The notes beneath the pieces were generated by a model. The model worked only from the letters and a program-made list of their open reading frames with translations, was not told the origin of the DNA and did no database searches. From assembly GCA_030490835.1 (NCBI GenBank), contig CM059973.1, positions 49,170,008 to 49,234,007 of the forward strand: 64,000 nt of DNA. The letters run 5' to 3'. The DNA comes from Annona cherimola (Eukaryota; Streptophyta; Magnoliopsida; Magnoliales; Annonaceae). Position numbers and translations under genes: made by a program. This document shows positions 1 through 8,464 of this stretch, piece after piece (within the stretch, counting starts at the first letter, position 1; each line of letters starts with the position of its first letter).

Positions 1-975
1 CTCGCCTTCAATATTCACTTTGAAGAATTCAAGAATCTTTGTGATCCATGTGCCATAGGGAAGAACTCCTCGTGAGTTATCCTTTCTAGAAGCCAAGGCT
101 TCAAGAAATAATTTGGGTATGCTCACTTTGACCCTGTTGGCCACTTTCCATAGTATCCCTGCTTCTTGTGGATTTAATTGGTTTCTTCCACCGCCCTTTG
201 GGTAGATGCAGTGGGCAATGAGAAGTCGGAGTACTCGTAGCCTTGGTGAAAGATCCATGTACCGAAGGAATTTGATTCCCGGATGGTACTTGTTGCTCCG
301 GGTGAGCTGATTATACATTTAATCCATAGTGAGGTCTTCTGGAATAGGCTCATCCTCATACGGGACTCCAAGTATGTGTCCTAAATGACTCATTACTTCA
401 GTCGGTCCTGCAACTATCCCGATTCCAAGATCCATTTCGACTCCTTTGACGAAGGTTCCAAAGTATTCTTCATCCCAAAGATAATAAAACATTCGAGTAA
501 GATCTGGATAGACCCTTTCGTCTTCCTTTAGCAAATTGGTCCATCCTTGAAAATCCAATAGATCTTCTATGTCGGATTCATATTCTTTCAGGAAATTAAA
601 ATCTATAATCTTGGGTATGAATACCTTCCGTTCGTAGAACTTTTTGTAGAAACGACTATGTTGGAGCTCGGTTTTGAAGTAGGTAGTGGGCATCTTCAAT
701 ACTTGGGCTTTCCCAGCTGCAGTGCCCCTTCTGCTTGTCCCGGATTGTGTGCTCTGTGAGGTTTGTTGTTGATTTTCCGTCCTGGGTGCTTGATCAGATG
801 ATTGAGTGGAGGTTTGGAATCGAACCCGTTTACCCGTCGAAGTTGATAGTTCCTCTCTGGCTCTTTTTGATGGAGTCCTAGTTCTTCTAGGAACTTCTTT
901 TGGTTGAGATGAAGGTTGTGGTTGTGTGGGAACCCGTTTGGGGTATGGTTTTGATACGGCTTTCTTTGGTGCCAT
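1..975 (-). pseudogene. ORF3 of copy A: extra 3' gene, plant 'putative transposon protein' type (partial)
   Basis: The reading frame starts at the ATG at 973-975, which I chose because it follows a pyrimidine-rich leader and the MAPK- start is also present in copy C. Residues 1-90 are basic, Ser/Gln/Pro-rich and disordered-looking, with possible nuclear-localisation patches (KRARE, GKRVRF). From about residue 95 a globular region begins (TTYFKTELQHSRFYKKFYER, then FYYLWDEEYFGTFVKG). After the stop the same frame continues to the window edge with LPYGTWITKILEFF. This pattern resembles the plant 'putative plant transposon protein' domain (I recall Pfam PF20167; not searched). A single in-frame TAA lies at 319-321 (codon 219). 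I see no signal peptide or membrane segment, so an envelope role is unsupported. The molecular function is unknown. Its position matches the env-like ORF of SIRE elements. Confidence 0.75.
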
Positions 976-1320
976 TTGGAGTTTGGATTTTGAGAGAGAG
1001 GAAAATGGAGATGATACCAAAGAGATGCTGTGAGAAAGAGAGAGAGCTTGGGAGAGATGGAGCTTGAATGAGAGAGAAACAGAGAAACAGAGAGGAAGAG
1101 TGAGAGAGAAATGGAGAAGAAAACCGGTGAGAGAAAAGGATTCGCCGGAAAGGTTTGCCGGAGATGGAGGAGGAGAAAATTGCCGGAAGAGTGGAGAGGA
1201 AAGACGGAAAGAGGGGTTGCAGTCGCCGAAGGAGAAAAGGAAAACAGGGAGGCCGAAAAAATGAGGAAGAAAGAAGAGAGGAAGAAGAAATAGAAAAGAA
1301 GGCTCGGAAGTCGGACGGTC
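976..1320 (-). promoter_or_regulatory. Pyrimidine-rich leader in front of ORF3 (copy A)
   Basis: Read on the sense (minus) strand, about 300 bases before the ORF3 ATG are dominated by C and T (CTCTCTCTTTC-like runs). I see no TATA box. This looks like a TATA-less plant promoter with a CT-rich 5' leader, or a long polypyrimidine tract upstream of a splice acceptor. Copy C has the same kind of tract in the same place. The role is inferred. Confidence 0.5.
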
Positions 1321-1331
1321 GCGCTCGCGGA

Positions 1332-1497
1332 GTCGACTTTGCCCTAGGCGAAGTCGACTTCGGTTCCCTGGAGTCGACTTCGCACATAGTGCGGAGTCGA
1401 CTTCGACCCCGTGGAGTCGACTTTGCTGTCGAAGCGGAGTCGACATCACTTTCCCAAGTCGACTTGGCGGAGTCGACTTGGCTCCTATGGAGTCGAC
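1332..1497. promoter_or_regulatory. Phased palindrome array (GTCGAC x9) between pol and ORF3
   Basis: Nine exact GTCGAC cores, mostly inside AGTCGACTT, start at 1332, 1353, 1373, 1396, 1416, 1439, 1458, 1472 and 1492. Most steps are 19-23 bp, about two helical turns; one is 14 bp. By chance one GTCGAC is expected per 4 kb. The array sits between the pol stop and the ORF3 leader and shares its core with the LTR U3 dyads. Confidence 0.85.
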
Positions 1498-1549
1498 TTG
1501 ACTCATCAGTTTGCCTTTTTCAAATTTTGATTTCTTGTTTTAATTTTTC

Positions 1550-2044
1550 CTAATTTAGCTCTATCATCCCCATATCATTCCTAATCTTGTAAAATGATTC
1601 TTTAGCTAGAGGTTTGGTAAAGATATCAGCAATTTGATCCTTTGTTTTCACATATTCTAAGCACACATCATGATTTTCAACATGTTCACGAATAAAATGA
1701 TGTCTCACATCAATATGTTTGGTTCTAGAATGCAATACAGGATTTTTAGTAAAACAAATTGCACTTGTATTATCACATCTAATAGGAATATCAACATAAT
1801 CAATACCATAGTCTTTCAACTGTTGTTTCATCCAAAGTAATTGTGCACAACAACTACCGGCGGCTATGTATTCGGCTTCCGCAGTAGATAGTGCAACACT
1901 TGTTTGTTTTCTTGAATGCCATGAAACTAGCATATGTCCAAGAAATTGACAAGTTCCACTGGTACTTTTTCTATCTACTTTATATCCTGCAAAGTCTGCA
2001 TCCGAATAGCCGATTAGATAAAGGTTGACCCCTTTGGATACCAT
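1550..2044 (-). pseudogene. pol: RNase H domain of pol (copy A)
   Basis: This is the C-terminal part of the Copia polyprotein. The segment GYSDADFAGYKVDRKSTSG followed by STAEAEYIA and LRC/IRCDNTSAI is the standard Copia RNase H signature, with acidic catalytic residues D (SDAD), E (AEAEY) and D (CDN) all present. RNase H removes template RNA during reverse transcription. It ends at a stop next to position 1550. Its frame differs from that of the RT upstream: one base appears lost in a T-run near 2035 compared with copy C, so RT and RNase H are no longer fused in this copy. Confidence 0.9.
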
Positions 2045-3681
2045 AGTCCAAGATTTGTAGTTTCTAACAAATATTTAAAAATTCTTTTTACAGCAAGTAG
2101 ATGTGATTCTTTTGGACATGCTTGGAATCTAAAGCACATACAAACACTAAATAGGATATCGGGTCTAGAAGCAGTTAAGTATAGCAAGGATCCTATCATG
2201 CTTCTATAAAGTGTTTGATCGATACTTTTACCATTTTCGTCCGCATCGATCTTGATTGTAGAGCTCATTGGAGTGTTTGCTCCTTTGCTATTTTGCATTC
2301 TAAACTTCTTGAGCATCTCTCTGGCGTATTTGGACTGATTTAGAAATATTCCTTCACTTTGTTGCTTGATTTGCAGTCCAAGAAAAAAATTTAATTCTCC
2401 CATCATACTCATTTCGAATTCGCTCTGCATTATCTTAGAAAACTCTTGACAAAGTTTTTCGTCAGTAGCACCAAATATTATGTCATCAACATAAATCTGC
2501 ACAATTAAAATGTTTTTATTTTTATATTTAATGAACAGAGTAGTGTCTACTTTCCCCTTTTTAAACTCATGGTCAATCAAAAATTTATTCAATCTTTCAT
2601 ACCAAGCTCTTGGAGCTTGTTTTAGTCCATATAATGCTTTGGTCAATTTATATACATACTTTGATTGATTCTTTTCTCCAAAGCCAGGGGGTTGTTCAAC
2701 GTATACTTCTTCATTCAGATAGCCATTCAAAAATGCACTTTTTACATCCATTTGAAATAATTTGAAATTCATATGAGAAGAAAATGCTAGTAAAATACGT
2801 ATGGCTTCTAATCTAGCCACGGGTGCATATGATTCTTCAAAATCAATTCCTTCTTCTTGGGAATACCCTTTGGCTACTAATCTTGCCTTGTTTCTAATTA
2901 CGAGTCCGCTTTCATCTAATTTGTTCCTAAATATCCATTTAGTATCTATGATAGTGTGATTATTTGGTCTAGGAACTAAATGCCATACATTGTTTCTTTC
3001 GAATTGGTTTAGCTCTTCTTGCATTGCAATAATCCAATGTTCATCATTGAGAGCTTGTTCAATGGTATTTGGTTCAATTTTAGATACAAAGGCATATTGA
3101 CCATAAACGTTTTGTTTTGATCTTCTAGTTTTCACTCCTTCATATATATTTCCAATAACTTGTTCAATTGGATGGGCATTTTTGAACTTCAAATCAGTTG
3201 GGGGTTTGTAAGAATCATTACCTTCACTTACCTCTTCCTCCACGAGATTTTCTGGCTTGAGCTCGAGTTCCTTTGATTGTTCTTTGCCTTTTGTTTCATC
3301 TGCATCACTCAGTTCATCCTCCTTTCTCGGAGTTTGGTTAATTTCATCAAATACAACATGTATGGATTCTTCTACAACTTGGTTTCGTTTATTGAAAACT
3401 CTATTTGCTTTGCTATTTGATGAATAACCAAGGAATATAGCCTCATCGCTTTTAGCATCTAACTTTCCCAAGTTAGTTTTTCCATTGTTCAAAACATAAC
3501 ATGTACATCCAAAAGCATGAAAATACGAGATATTCGGTTTCCTTCCTTTCCATAGTTCATATGGGGTCTTTTTCAAGATTGCTCGAATGGTAACACGGTT
3601 CAATACATGACAAGCTGTACTTACAGCTTCACCCCAAAATTTCTTGGATAGATTGCTCTCATTTAGCATAGTTCTAGTCAT
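2014..3681 (-). CDS. pol: Reverse transcriptase plus integrase C-terminus (copy A)
   Basis: An open stretch of 555 codons. It begins with the integrase tail ([18 protein letters not shown]) and an acidic linker, then the RT from about [27 protein letters not shown] onward. Also visible are [22 protein letters not shown] and the catalytic YVDD at 2482-2493, then FFLGLQIKQ and the thumb/connection [11 protein letters not shown]. The enzyme copies element RNA into DNA within the particle. The frame is the same as the integrase ORF upstream; they are separated only by one stop. It loses frame before RNase H. All visible RT motifs are intact, so this is a recent or constrained copy. Confidence 0.92.
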   Translation of the reverse strand: MTRTMLNESNLSKKFWGEAVSTACHVLNRVTIRAILKKTPYELWKGRKPNISYFHAFGCTCYVLNNGKTNLGKLDAKSDEAIFLGYSSNSKANRVFNKRNQVVEESIHVVFDEINQTPRKEDELSDADETKGKEQSKELELKPENLVEEEVSEGNDSYKPPTDLKFKNAHPIEQVIGNIYEGVKTRRSKQNVYGQYAFVSKIEPNTIEQALNDEHWIIAMQEELNQFERNNVWHLVPRPNNHTIIDTKWIFRNKLDESGLVIRNKARLVAKGYSQEEGIDFEESYAPVARLEAIRILLAFSSHMNFKLFQMDVKSAFLNGYLNEEVYVEQPPGFGEKNQSKYVYKLTKALYGLKQAPRAWYERLNKFLIDHEFKKGKVDTTLFIKYKNKNILIVQIYVDDIIFGATDEKLCQEFSKIMQSEFEMSMMGELNFFLGLQIKQQSEGIFLNQSKYAREMLKKFRMQNSKGANTPMSSTIKIDADENGKSIDQTLYRSMIGSLLYLTASRPDILFSVCMCFRFQACPKESHLLAVKRIFKYLLETTNLGLWYPKGSTFI

Positions 3682-3723
3682 CTCTTGTATAGTTCTATTT
3701 TTCCTTTCTACTACTCCATTTTG

Positions 3724-4575
3724 TTATGGAGTTCTTGGTGCAGAAAATGTGTGGTGAATTCCCTTTTTATTGCAAAATTCCATGAATCGTTTGTTTTCGA
3801 ATTCGCCACCATGATCGCTTCTTATGGTCACAATAGTACTTTGTTTTTCATTTTGCACCAAATTTACAAAAGTTGCAAACATAGAGAAGGCTTCATCTTT
3901 ACTAGCTAAGAGAATTATCCATGTGAATCTTGAAAAATCATCAACTATGACAAATACATATTTCTTTCCACCAATGGTTAGAATGTCGGATGGCCCGTAT
4001 AGATCCATATGTAGCAATTCAAGTGGCTTAGTGGTGGAAATTTCCTTTTTGGTAGAGAAAGGCATCTTGGGTTGTTTTGATAATTGACATGCCTTGCAAA
4101 TCTTGTTTTTGTCATATTTCAATTTTGGTAATCCTTCTACCAAACTCTTTTTCCATAGGGTTTTTATGTTTCCCATGTTTATATGTCCAAGCCTTTTATG
4201 CCAAACCCATGGATCATTATCAATGGCCATTAGACATTGACCATTCAATTCATCAAGTGAAACCAAATATACATTTTCATGTCTTTTACCACTAAACATG
4301 ATATGCTCTCCATCAAATACATTACATATAGATGATTCAAACACAACTTTGTATCCTTTATCACATAATTGGCTAATGCTCATTAAATTGTGTTTTAGTC
4401 CTTCAACAAACAAAACATCTTCCATGCATGCATTTGAAATACTATGTATATTTCCTTTACCTTTAATTTTACCTTTTTCATTATTGCCAAAGGCAACCAT
4501 TCCATCATTACAAGGCTTAAGTTTGTGAAACAAACTTCTTTCACCGGTCATATGCCTTGAGCAACCGCTATCCAT
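3724..4575 (-). CDS. pol: Protease and integrase core (copy A)
   Basis: The N-terminus carries the aspartic protease signature DSGCSRHMTG. After it comes the integrase zinc-binding region (HKRLGHINMGNI, then CKACQLSKQPK), then the catalytic core with LLHMDLYGPS (first D), VDDFSRFTW (second D region) and RSDHGGEFENKRF. It ends at HTFSAPRTP, where a TAA replaces the usual Gln codon of [10 protein letters not shown]. The same frame continues into the RT ORF, so the break is a single C-to-T-type nonsense change. A TGA also sits just upstream of the protease (about 4578-4580), where copy C has a Trp codon. The protein cleaves the polyprotein and inserts element cDNA. Confidence 0.92.
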   Translation of the reverse strand: MDSGCSRHMTGERSLFHKLKPCNDGMVAFGNNEKGKIKGKGNIHSISNACMEDVLFVEGLKHNLMSISQLCDKGYKVVFESSICNVFDGEHIMFSGKRHENVYLVSLDELNGQCLMAIDNDPWVWHKRLGHINMGNIKTLWKKSLVEGLPKLKYDKNKICKACQLSKQPKMPFSTKKEISTTKPLELLHMDLYGPSDILTIGGKKYVFVIVDDFSRFTWIILLASKDEAFSMFATFVNLVQNEKQSTIVTIRSDHGGEFENKRFMEFCNKKGIHHTFSAPRTP

Positions 4576-4717
4576 AAATCATTCATTGTTTGCCTTTGCC
4601 TTAAGACATGTCTGAAAAATAAGCAAATAAATCTTATCTTCTTGGTACCCATTTTATGGGTCCATTTGGGTTAGTAATATAGATCAATCTTTGTTGTTCT
4701 AACTTTGAAAGCCCAAA
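4576..4717 (-). other. gag-pol junction with short GT...AG segment (copy A)
   Basis: Between gag and protease the sense strand reads TGG then GTACCAAG, a stop, and TTTTTCAG, then the pol frame. The GT-to-AG segment is only 37 nt, and leaving it out would keep the frame. Copies B and D have the same layout. It may be a frameshift or recoding site rather than an intron, since plant introns are usually longer than 60 nt. Confidence 0.45.
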
Positions 4718-6436
4718 TCATGTGTTTCTTGGAACCCAAACTAATTTTGCACCATGGTCATATAATTTCTTAAAATTACATTTGTAAGTTTTGTGACCCA
4801 TTTTATTGCAGAAATTACAAGCCATAGGTAATCTTGGAGTAGGCCTCCAAGTATACAATGGTTCCATTATTGGTCTTCTAGTCCACTTAAAATTTTTCTT
4901 TTGTGGCTTGTATATAGATGCATTTTTAGTTTGATGTTTCTCAAATATTTGTACATTTAATTTGCTACTTTCTCCTTGCTCAAATGTATGATACCCAAGA
5001 CCTCTTTTATGTGTTTGGGAGGTCATATTCAAAAACATTTTGACGCTTTCTCCTGGATTAGAGAACTTAGCTAATGATTCATTTAATGATTTGTTCTCCT
5101 TTTTTAGCAGATCATTTTCATCTTTCAATTTGTCTAATCTTTCTGCAAGTTTACCATTTACAATTATTGTTGCATCACATTGTCTTTTCTTAATTGTAAA
5201 CTTGCTTCCTAATTTCTTTATTTCTTCATATAATGAATCATATGCAGTTTGTAGCTCATCTAATTCAGTACATTTGAGGCATTCTTGAAAGGAAGAAAAA
5301 CTTGATTTAGAATGGGAGAGTTTGGAACTTACCTCTTCATCGCTTGTGCATTTTGTTGAGGTAATTCGTTCTTCTTGTTCGATTTGTGCCATGCAGCAAA
5401 TTCTTGCACATTCTTCCGCCTCGTTTTCGTCGGTTGAGGAATTACTCGTTGTAGATTCCTCATCATTTACATACATGCCTCTACCTTTGTACTTTTGGAA
5501 TCTTTTGTTGTTCCTTCTATCCTTTCTTTGTTCGTTTGCCTTGCTTTCTTCGGGAGTTGGACATTGAGCTTGCATATGTCCCGAACCGCCGCATCGGTAG
5601 CATTTGGTTGGTTCTTTCTTCTTCTCTTTGGGAGTTCTTTCCTTGAAGCTTCTGAAATTTTTCCCTTTCCTCACAAATTTTCTGAAGCGTTTTGTGAGAA
5701 GGGCAATCTCGTCGTCGTTTTGAGAAGAGGAGGTATCGTCAGTGTCTTGTGCGGCTTTCAAGGCGATTGCTCTTTTGCCCCTATGTTGATCTTCATTTCT
5801 TCTCTTAATTAGCTCATGTGACATGAGTGAGCTAATTAAGTCTTCAAGCTTTAAAGTGTTTAGGTCTTTGGCTTCTTCTATTGCAGTGATCTTTGGAGTC
5901 CATGATTCCGGTAGAGCTCTTAAGATCTTCATAACCTGCTCAGATTCAGAAATAGCCTTTCCAAGACCTTTTAAAGCATTAGTGATTTTTGAGAATCTAG
6001 CGAACATTTCAGAAATATTTTCTGTTTCTAGCATTCTAAAATTCTCTAGTTCTCCAATCAAAATATTTCTTCTCGTCCCTTGGACTTGAGAAGTTCCTTC
6101 ATAGATAGAGGTTAGCGTATCCCATATTTCTTTGGCGGTCAAGCAAGAGGATACTCTATCATATTCAGAAGCAGTAATAGCACAAAATAAAGAGTTCATA
6201 GCTTTGGCGTTGCTCTTAACAATTCTTACTTCCTCATCGGTCCATTTGGAAGCTCTTTCATCGGTAGGCAAGGTTACTCCATCTTGGATAACAATCCAAG
6301 AGTCCATGTCGGTAGCCATGATGAGTTGCTTCATACGAAGCTTCCAATATCCAAAATTGTTCCCGTCAAACAACGGTGGCCTTGTAAAGGATTTGCCTTC
6401 AGCAAAAGCAGGAACGGAAGTAGATTGGGATGCCAT
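4718..6436 (-). CDS. gag: Gag capsid polyprotein (copy A)
   Basis: 572 codons, starting at the ATG at 6434-6436, only about 30 bases from the primer site. Residues about 20-215 form the UBN2/gag-type capsid domain (FDGNNFGYWKLRMKQLI, KEIWDTLTSIYEGT, LPESWTPKITAIEEA). A CCHC zinc knuckle lies at residues 279-292 (CYRCGGSGHMQAQC). A predicted coiled region (ERLDKLKDENDLLKKENKSL) follows, then a second knuckle at about 540-553 (CNFCNKMGHKTYKC). Gag forms the virus-like particle and binds element RNA. The stop at 4718 is probably secondary, since copies B and C have Gly at this codon and read on to a conserved KWVPKR-type end. Pol is in another frame downstream. Confidence 0.93.
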   Translation of the reverse strand: MASQSTSVPAFAEGKSFTRPPLFDGNNFGYWKLRMKQLIMATDMDSWIVIQDGVTLPTDERASKWTDEEVRIVKSNAKAMNSLFCAITASEYDRVSSCLTAKEIWDTLTSIYEGTSQVQGTRRNILIGELENFRMLETENISEMFARFSKITNALKGLGKAISESEQVMKILRALPESWTPKITAIEEAKDLNTLKLEDLISSLMSHELIKRRNEDQHRGKRAIALKAAQDTDDTSSSQNDDEIALLTKRFRKFVRKGKNFRSFKERTPKEKKKEPTKCYRCGGSGHMQAQCPTPEESKANEQRKDRRNNKRFQKYKGRGMYVNDEESTTSNSSTDENEAEECARICCMAQIEQEERITSTKCTSDEEVSSKLSHSKSSFSSFQECLKCTELDELQTAYDSLYEEIKKLGSKFTIKKRQCDATIIVNGKLAERLDKLKDENDLLKKENKSLNESLAKFSNPGESVKMFLNMTSQTHKRGLGYHTFEQGESSKLNVQIFEKHQTKNASIYKPQKKNFKWTRRPIMEPLYTWRPTPRLPMACNFCNKMGHKTYKCNFKKLYDHGAKLVWVPRNT

Positions 6437-6465
6437 TTTGATAAGATCTCTTTGGTAAACTCAAA

Positions 6466-6482
6466 GACCTGCTCTGATACCA
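6466..6482 (-). other. Primer binding site, tRNA-Met type (copy A)
   Basis: The sense sequence TGGTATCAGAGCAGG starts two bases inside the LTR edge. It is the usual plant primer site complementary to the 3' end of initiator tRNA-Met. Confidence 0.92.
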
Positions 6483-6735
6483 ATTGTTGGTCCCGAGTTA
6501 GTGGCAAAACCCAAGAGGGGAGGGGTGAATTGGGTTCTTTAAAAAATCTTTGGTAAATAAAGACTTAACCCCTTGAGTGATTAATCCCCTTTTGAAAAGG
6601 GCTAGAGAGTAATAAAGATAAAGCAAGAATATAACACAAGATTTATAGTGGTTCGGGCAAACCTTCCCTACTCCACTCTTCCAAGCTCACACTCTGTTGT
6701 GACTTGGGTTCCACTATGTATTCCACGAATACACT

Positions 6736-6835
6736 TAGAGTCACCGCTCTCTTCTAGATTCCAGCTCTAGGAGGCATATACAACTAGAGCCACTTGCTCT
6801 CTTCTAGATTCTAGCTCTAGGGGGCATAAACAACT
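6736..6835. repeat. 50-bp tandem duplication in R/U5 (copy A LTR)
   Basis: Two adjacent near-identical units each contain GCTCTCTTCTAGATTC and AGCTCTAGG, at a period of 49-50 bp. Copy C LTRs carry only one. Confidence 0.75.
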
Positions 6836-7192
6836 CACATGCAAAAGTAGGTGATGAGTCTCACTCCAATCACACCCTACTTTGCATATACTTGATCTTA
6901 GCTACCCAAGCTAAATCAAGATTTATACAACAAGACAATGAAATAAATGAAACTACACTTTACAGATTTGTGTAGGCAGATTTAGCTCGAGGAAGAAGTT
7001 GTAGAAGCAGCTTTGGATGAATATTGTTGAAGGCGCTAGCAACTTGAAGCTTTCTTCTTCCTTAGAATTTATACGGACCACTCAACAATGGAGAAAAGCA
7101 AATAGGAAACCTTTCTTGCACTTCTTTTCTCTCTTTGAACTTTAACGTAGTGTCTTGTGTTCTCTTGTTGTTATTCACGTTCATTTGAGGGT

Positions 7193-7202
7193 CCTTTTAT
7201 AG
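7193..7202 (-). promoter_or_regulatory. TATA box of the LTR promoter (copy A)
   Basis: The sense strand reads CTATAAAAGG, about 80 bp downstream of the U3 dyad array. Copy C has TTATAAAAGAG at the matching place in both LTRs, so this is the likely core promoter. Confidence 0.75.
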
Positions 7203-7284
7203 AGGGAAGAAAATATGAACGTTGTGGAGGTGGTTGGAGCACAATAAATGAACTCCAACGTTCGAAAATTTGACCGTTATACCC

Positions 7285-8030
7285 AAGTCGAAGGTGGAGT
7301 CGACTTGGGATGCGACTTGGCTACCCAAGTCGCATCTGGAGTCGACTTCGTCTGCGACTCCAGTTCTTCGGATTCCCAAGTCTTAGGCTTGGTCGACTTG
7401 ACTTCAGACTTCGACCCAAGTCGATCCTGAAGTCGACTTGGCCTGCGACTTGGCTCGGGTTTTGCTGAACCTGCTTTGATCTTCAAGTTGTGTTCTTCTA
7501 TCTTGGATTGGCTTGATTCTTACTTAGATGATTCATGCATATTTGACTTATGTAGTCTTGATAGACATTGTTTGAATCATTCTTGTATCTTTGTCTTTGA
7601 GCTTGATAGACTTGATTTGATGTAGAACATGATTTTTGACTTTGAATTTGACTCATTTGTTTTTCATCTTGATTCCTTGGACTTGAGTGATAAATCCTTT
7701 TGAATATCTTGAAAACTGCATCTTTTGAAGTTTGAACTTCTCAAGTCGTGGATGGAGTCGACCTGGCCTGCGACTTCACCCAAGTCGCACCTGGATTCGA
7801 CTTCGTTTGCGACTTCGTTATGTTCGTTTCTACTTTTCAACTCTGGATACTCCAAGTCGATGCTGGAGTCGACTTCGTCTGCGACTTGACTTCCCAAGTC
7901 GCAAGTGGAGTCGACTTGACCTGCAACTTCACCTGTTGCCTTTTGGGATTCATTCTCAAGTCGATATTTGAGTCGACTTTGGGATCGACTTCACCCAAGT
8001 CGAAGTCCAAGTCGACTTGGAGATCGACTT
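7285..8030. promoter_or_regulatory. U3 array of ten 34-bp dyad units (copy A)
   Basis: Units start at 7285, 7327, 7378, 7418, 7743, 7782, 7854, 7896, 7958 and 7997. Each is exactly 34 bp: a left arm AAGTCGCA (or close variant), central GTCGAC (TTCGAC in the 7782 unit), and right arm TGCGACTT, the reverse complement of the left. In every unit the centre of the core coincides with the centre of the unit. They form five pairs with starts 39-42 bp apart. The stretch 7452-7742 is a gap. The location immediately upstream of the TATA box suggests an enhancer; the binding factor is unknown. Confidence 0.88.
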
Positions 8031-8158
8031 GACCTCTTTGCTTTCCTTAAACATTTAGCAAACATATTAGTACCTTTTATATACTCAAAATTAGTTCTTG
8101 TTAATCATCAAAACACAAGATTTGGTCAATTTTATTGTTTTAAACATTGTTTCCAACA

Positions 8159-8464
8159 GAAACATTCTTTGATTTGATCTAAATTATTCAAATTTATTGA
8201 ATTGTTACCTAATGGGAGCATGATTTTATTTTGGGTTAAACAGGATTCCGTTTGAATACACCGCTCTTGGAGAAATCGACTATAATTTGGAATACATTGA
8301 ATAACATCGAAGAGCGAAATTTTAATGTGAACCTGTTCAAACATTTTAATCATCTCTTCCTTTTTCATTAATTTATCTATGCTAATGAGCTCATCTTTAA
8401 AAGTACTTGAAATAACAGGTATGTACTTCTCAAAATTTTCATTAATAATTTCATTTTCATCTCC
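8159..8464 (-). pseudogene. gag-pol linker before protease, Athila/Tat-like
   Basis: The frame carries KKEEMIKMFEQVHIKIS then FDVIQCIPNYSRFLQE. This matches the segment found in Athila/Tat Gypsy polyproteins just upstream of the aspartic protease (typical form: F-x-x-L/V-x-I-N-I-P ... M-P-x-Y-A-K-F-L-K). The reading continues about 30 codons upstream of the visible Met, as far as a G-run near 8465. There it is one base out of frame with the larger ORF at 8377-9774, so a frameshift separates the two. The left end is cut by the insertion of Copia copy A. Confidence 0.65.

Larger units (their letters stand above)
1..8158 (-). mobile_element. SIRE-type Copia retrotransposon, copy A (3' LTR beyond window)
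   Basis: In the minus-strand sense the order is 5' LTR (6485-8158), tRNA-Met-type primer site, gag, protease-integrase, RT, RNase H, a spacer, then an extra ORF3 that runs off the left edge. The domain order PR-IN-RT-RH defines Copia. The RT block with YVDD followed by [15 protein letters not shown], and an extra ORF between pol and the 3' LTR, are typical of the SIRE/Maximus lineage (family knowledge). Breaks seen: stops at the gag end, in front of the protease, in the integrase and in ORF3, plus a frameshift between RT and RNase H. It is the best-preserved copy here. Its right end sits inside an older Athila-like Gypsy element. Confidence 0.93.
6485..8158 (-). repeat. 5' LTR of copy A
   Basis: 1674 bp bounded by TGTTGG and CCAACA, with the primer site directly beside the left end. 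It aligns in order with LTRs at 16122-17662, 54520-56224 and 63266-64000. In the sense direction: U3 with the dyad array (8030 to 7285), TATA box (7202 to 7193), then R/U5. Confidence 0.93.

Noticed and set aside
976..1506. Upstream extension of ORF3 to a 395-codon frame through the GTCGAC array
   Set aside because: The extension encodes array repeats and a CT-rich leader with low-complexity Ser/Phe/Leu text. The MAPK- start at 975 is shared with copy C.
1064..1553. Plus-strand frames over the GA-rich tract
   Set aside because: Lys/Glu/Arg-rich translations of a purine tract on the antisense strand of the element; no conserved domain.
6466..6482. tRNA gene fragment
   Set aside because: Only the 3'-complement of a tRNA, next to an LTR; it is a primer binding site.
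7285..8030. CRISPR array
   Set aside because: Units are internally palindromic and unevenly spaced, without unique spacers of constant length or any cas gene; plant retroelement context.
7285..8030. 34-bp recombinase target sites similar in length to loxP
   Set aside because: The cores are symmetric, no recombinase gene is nearby, and the length match alone is weak.
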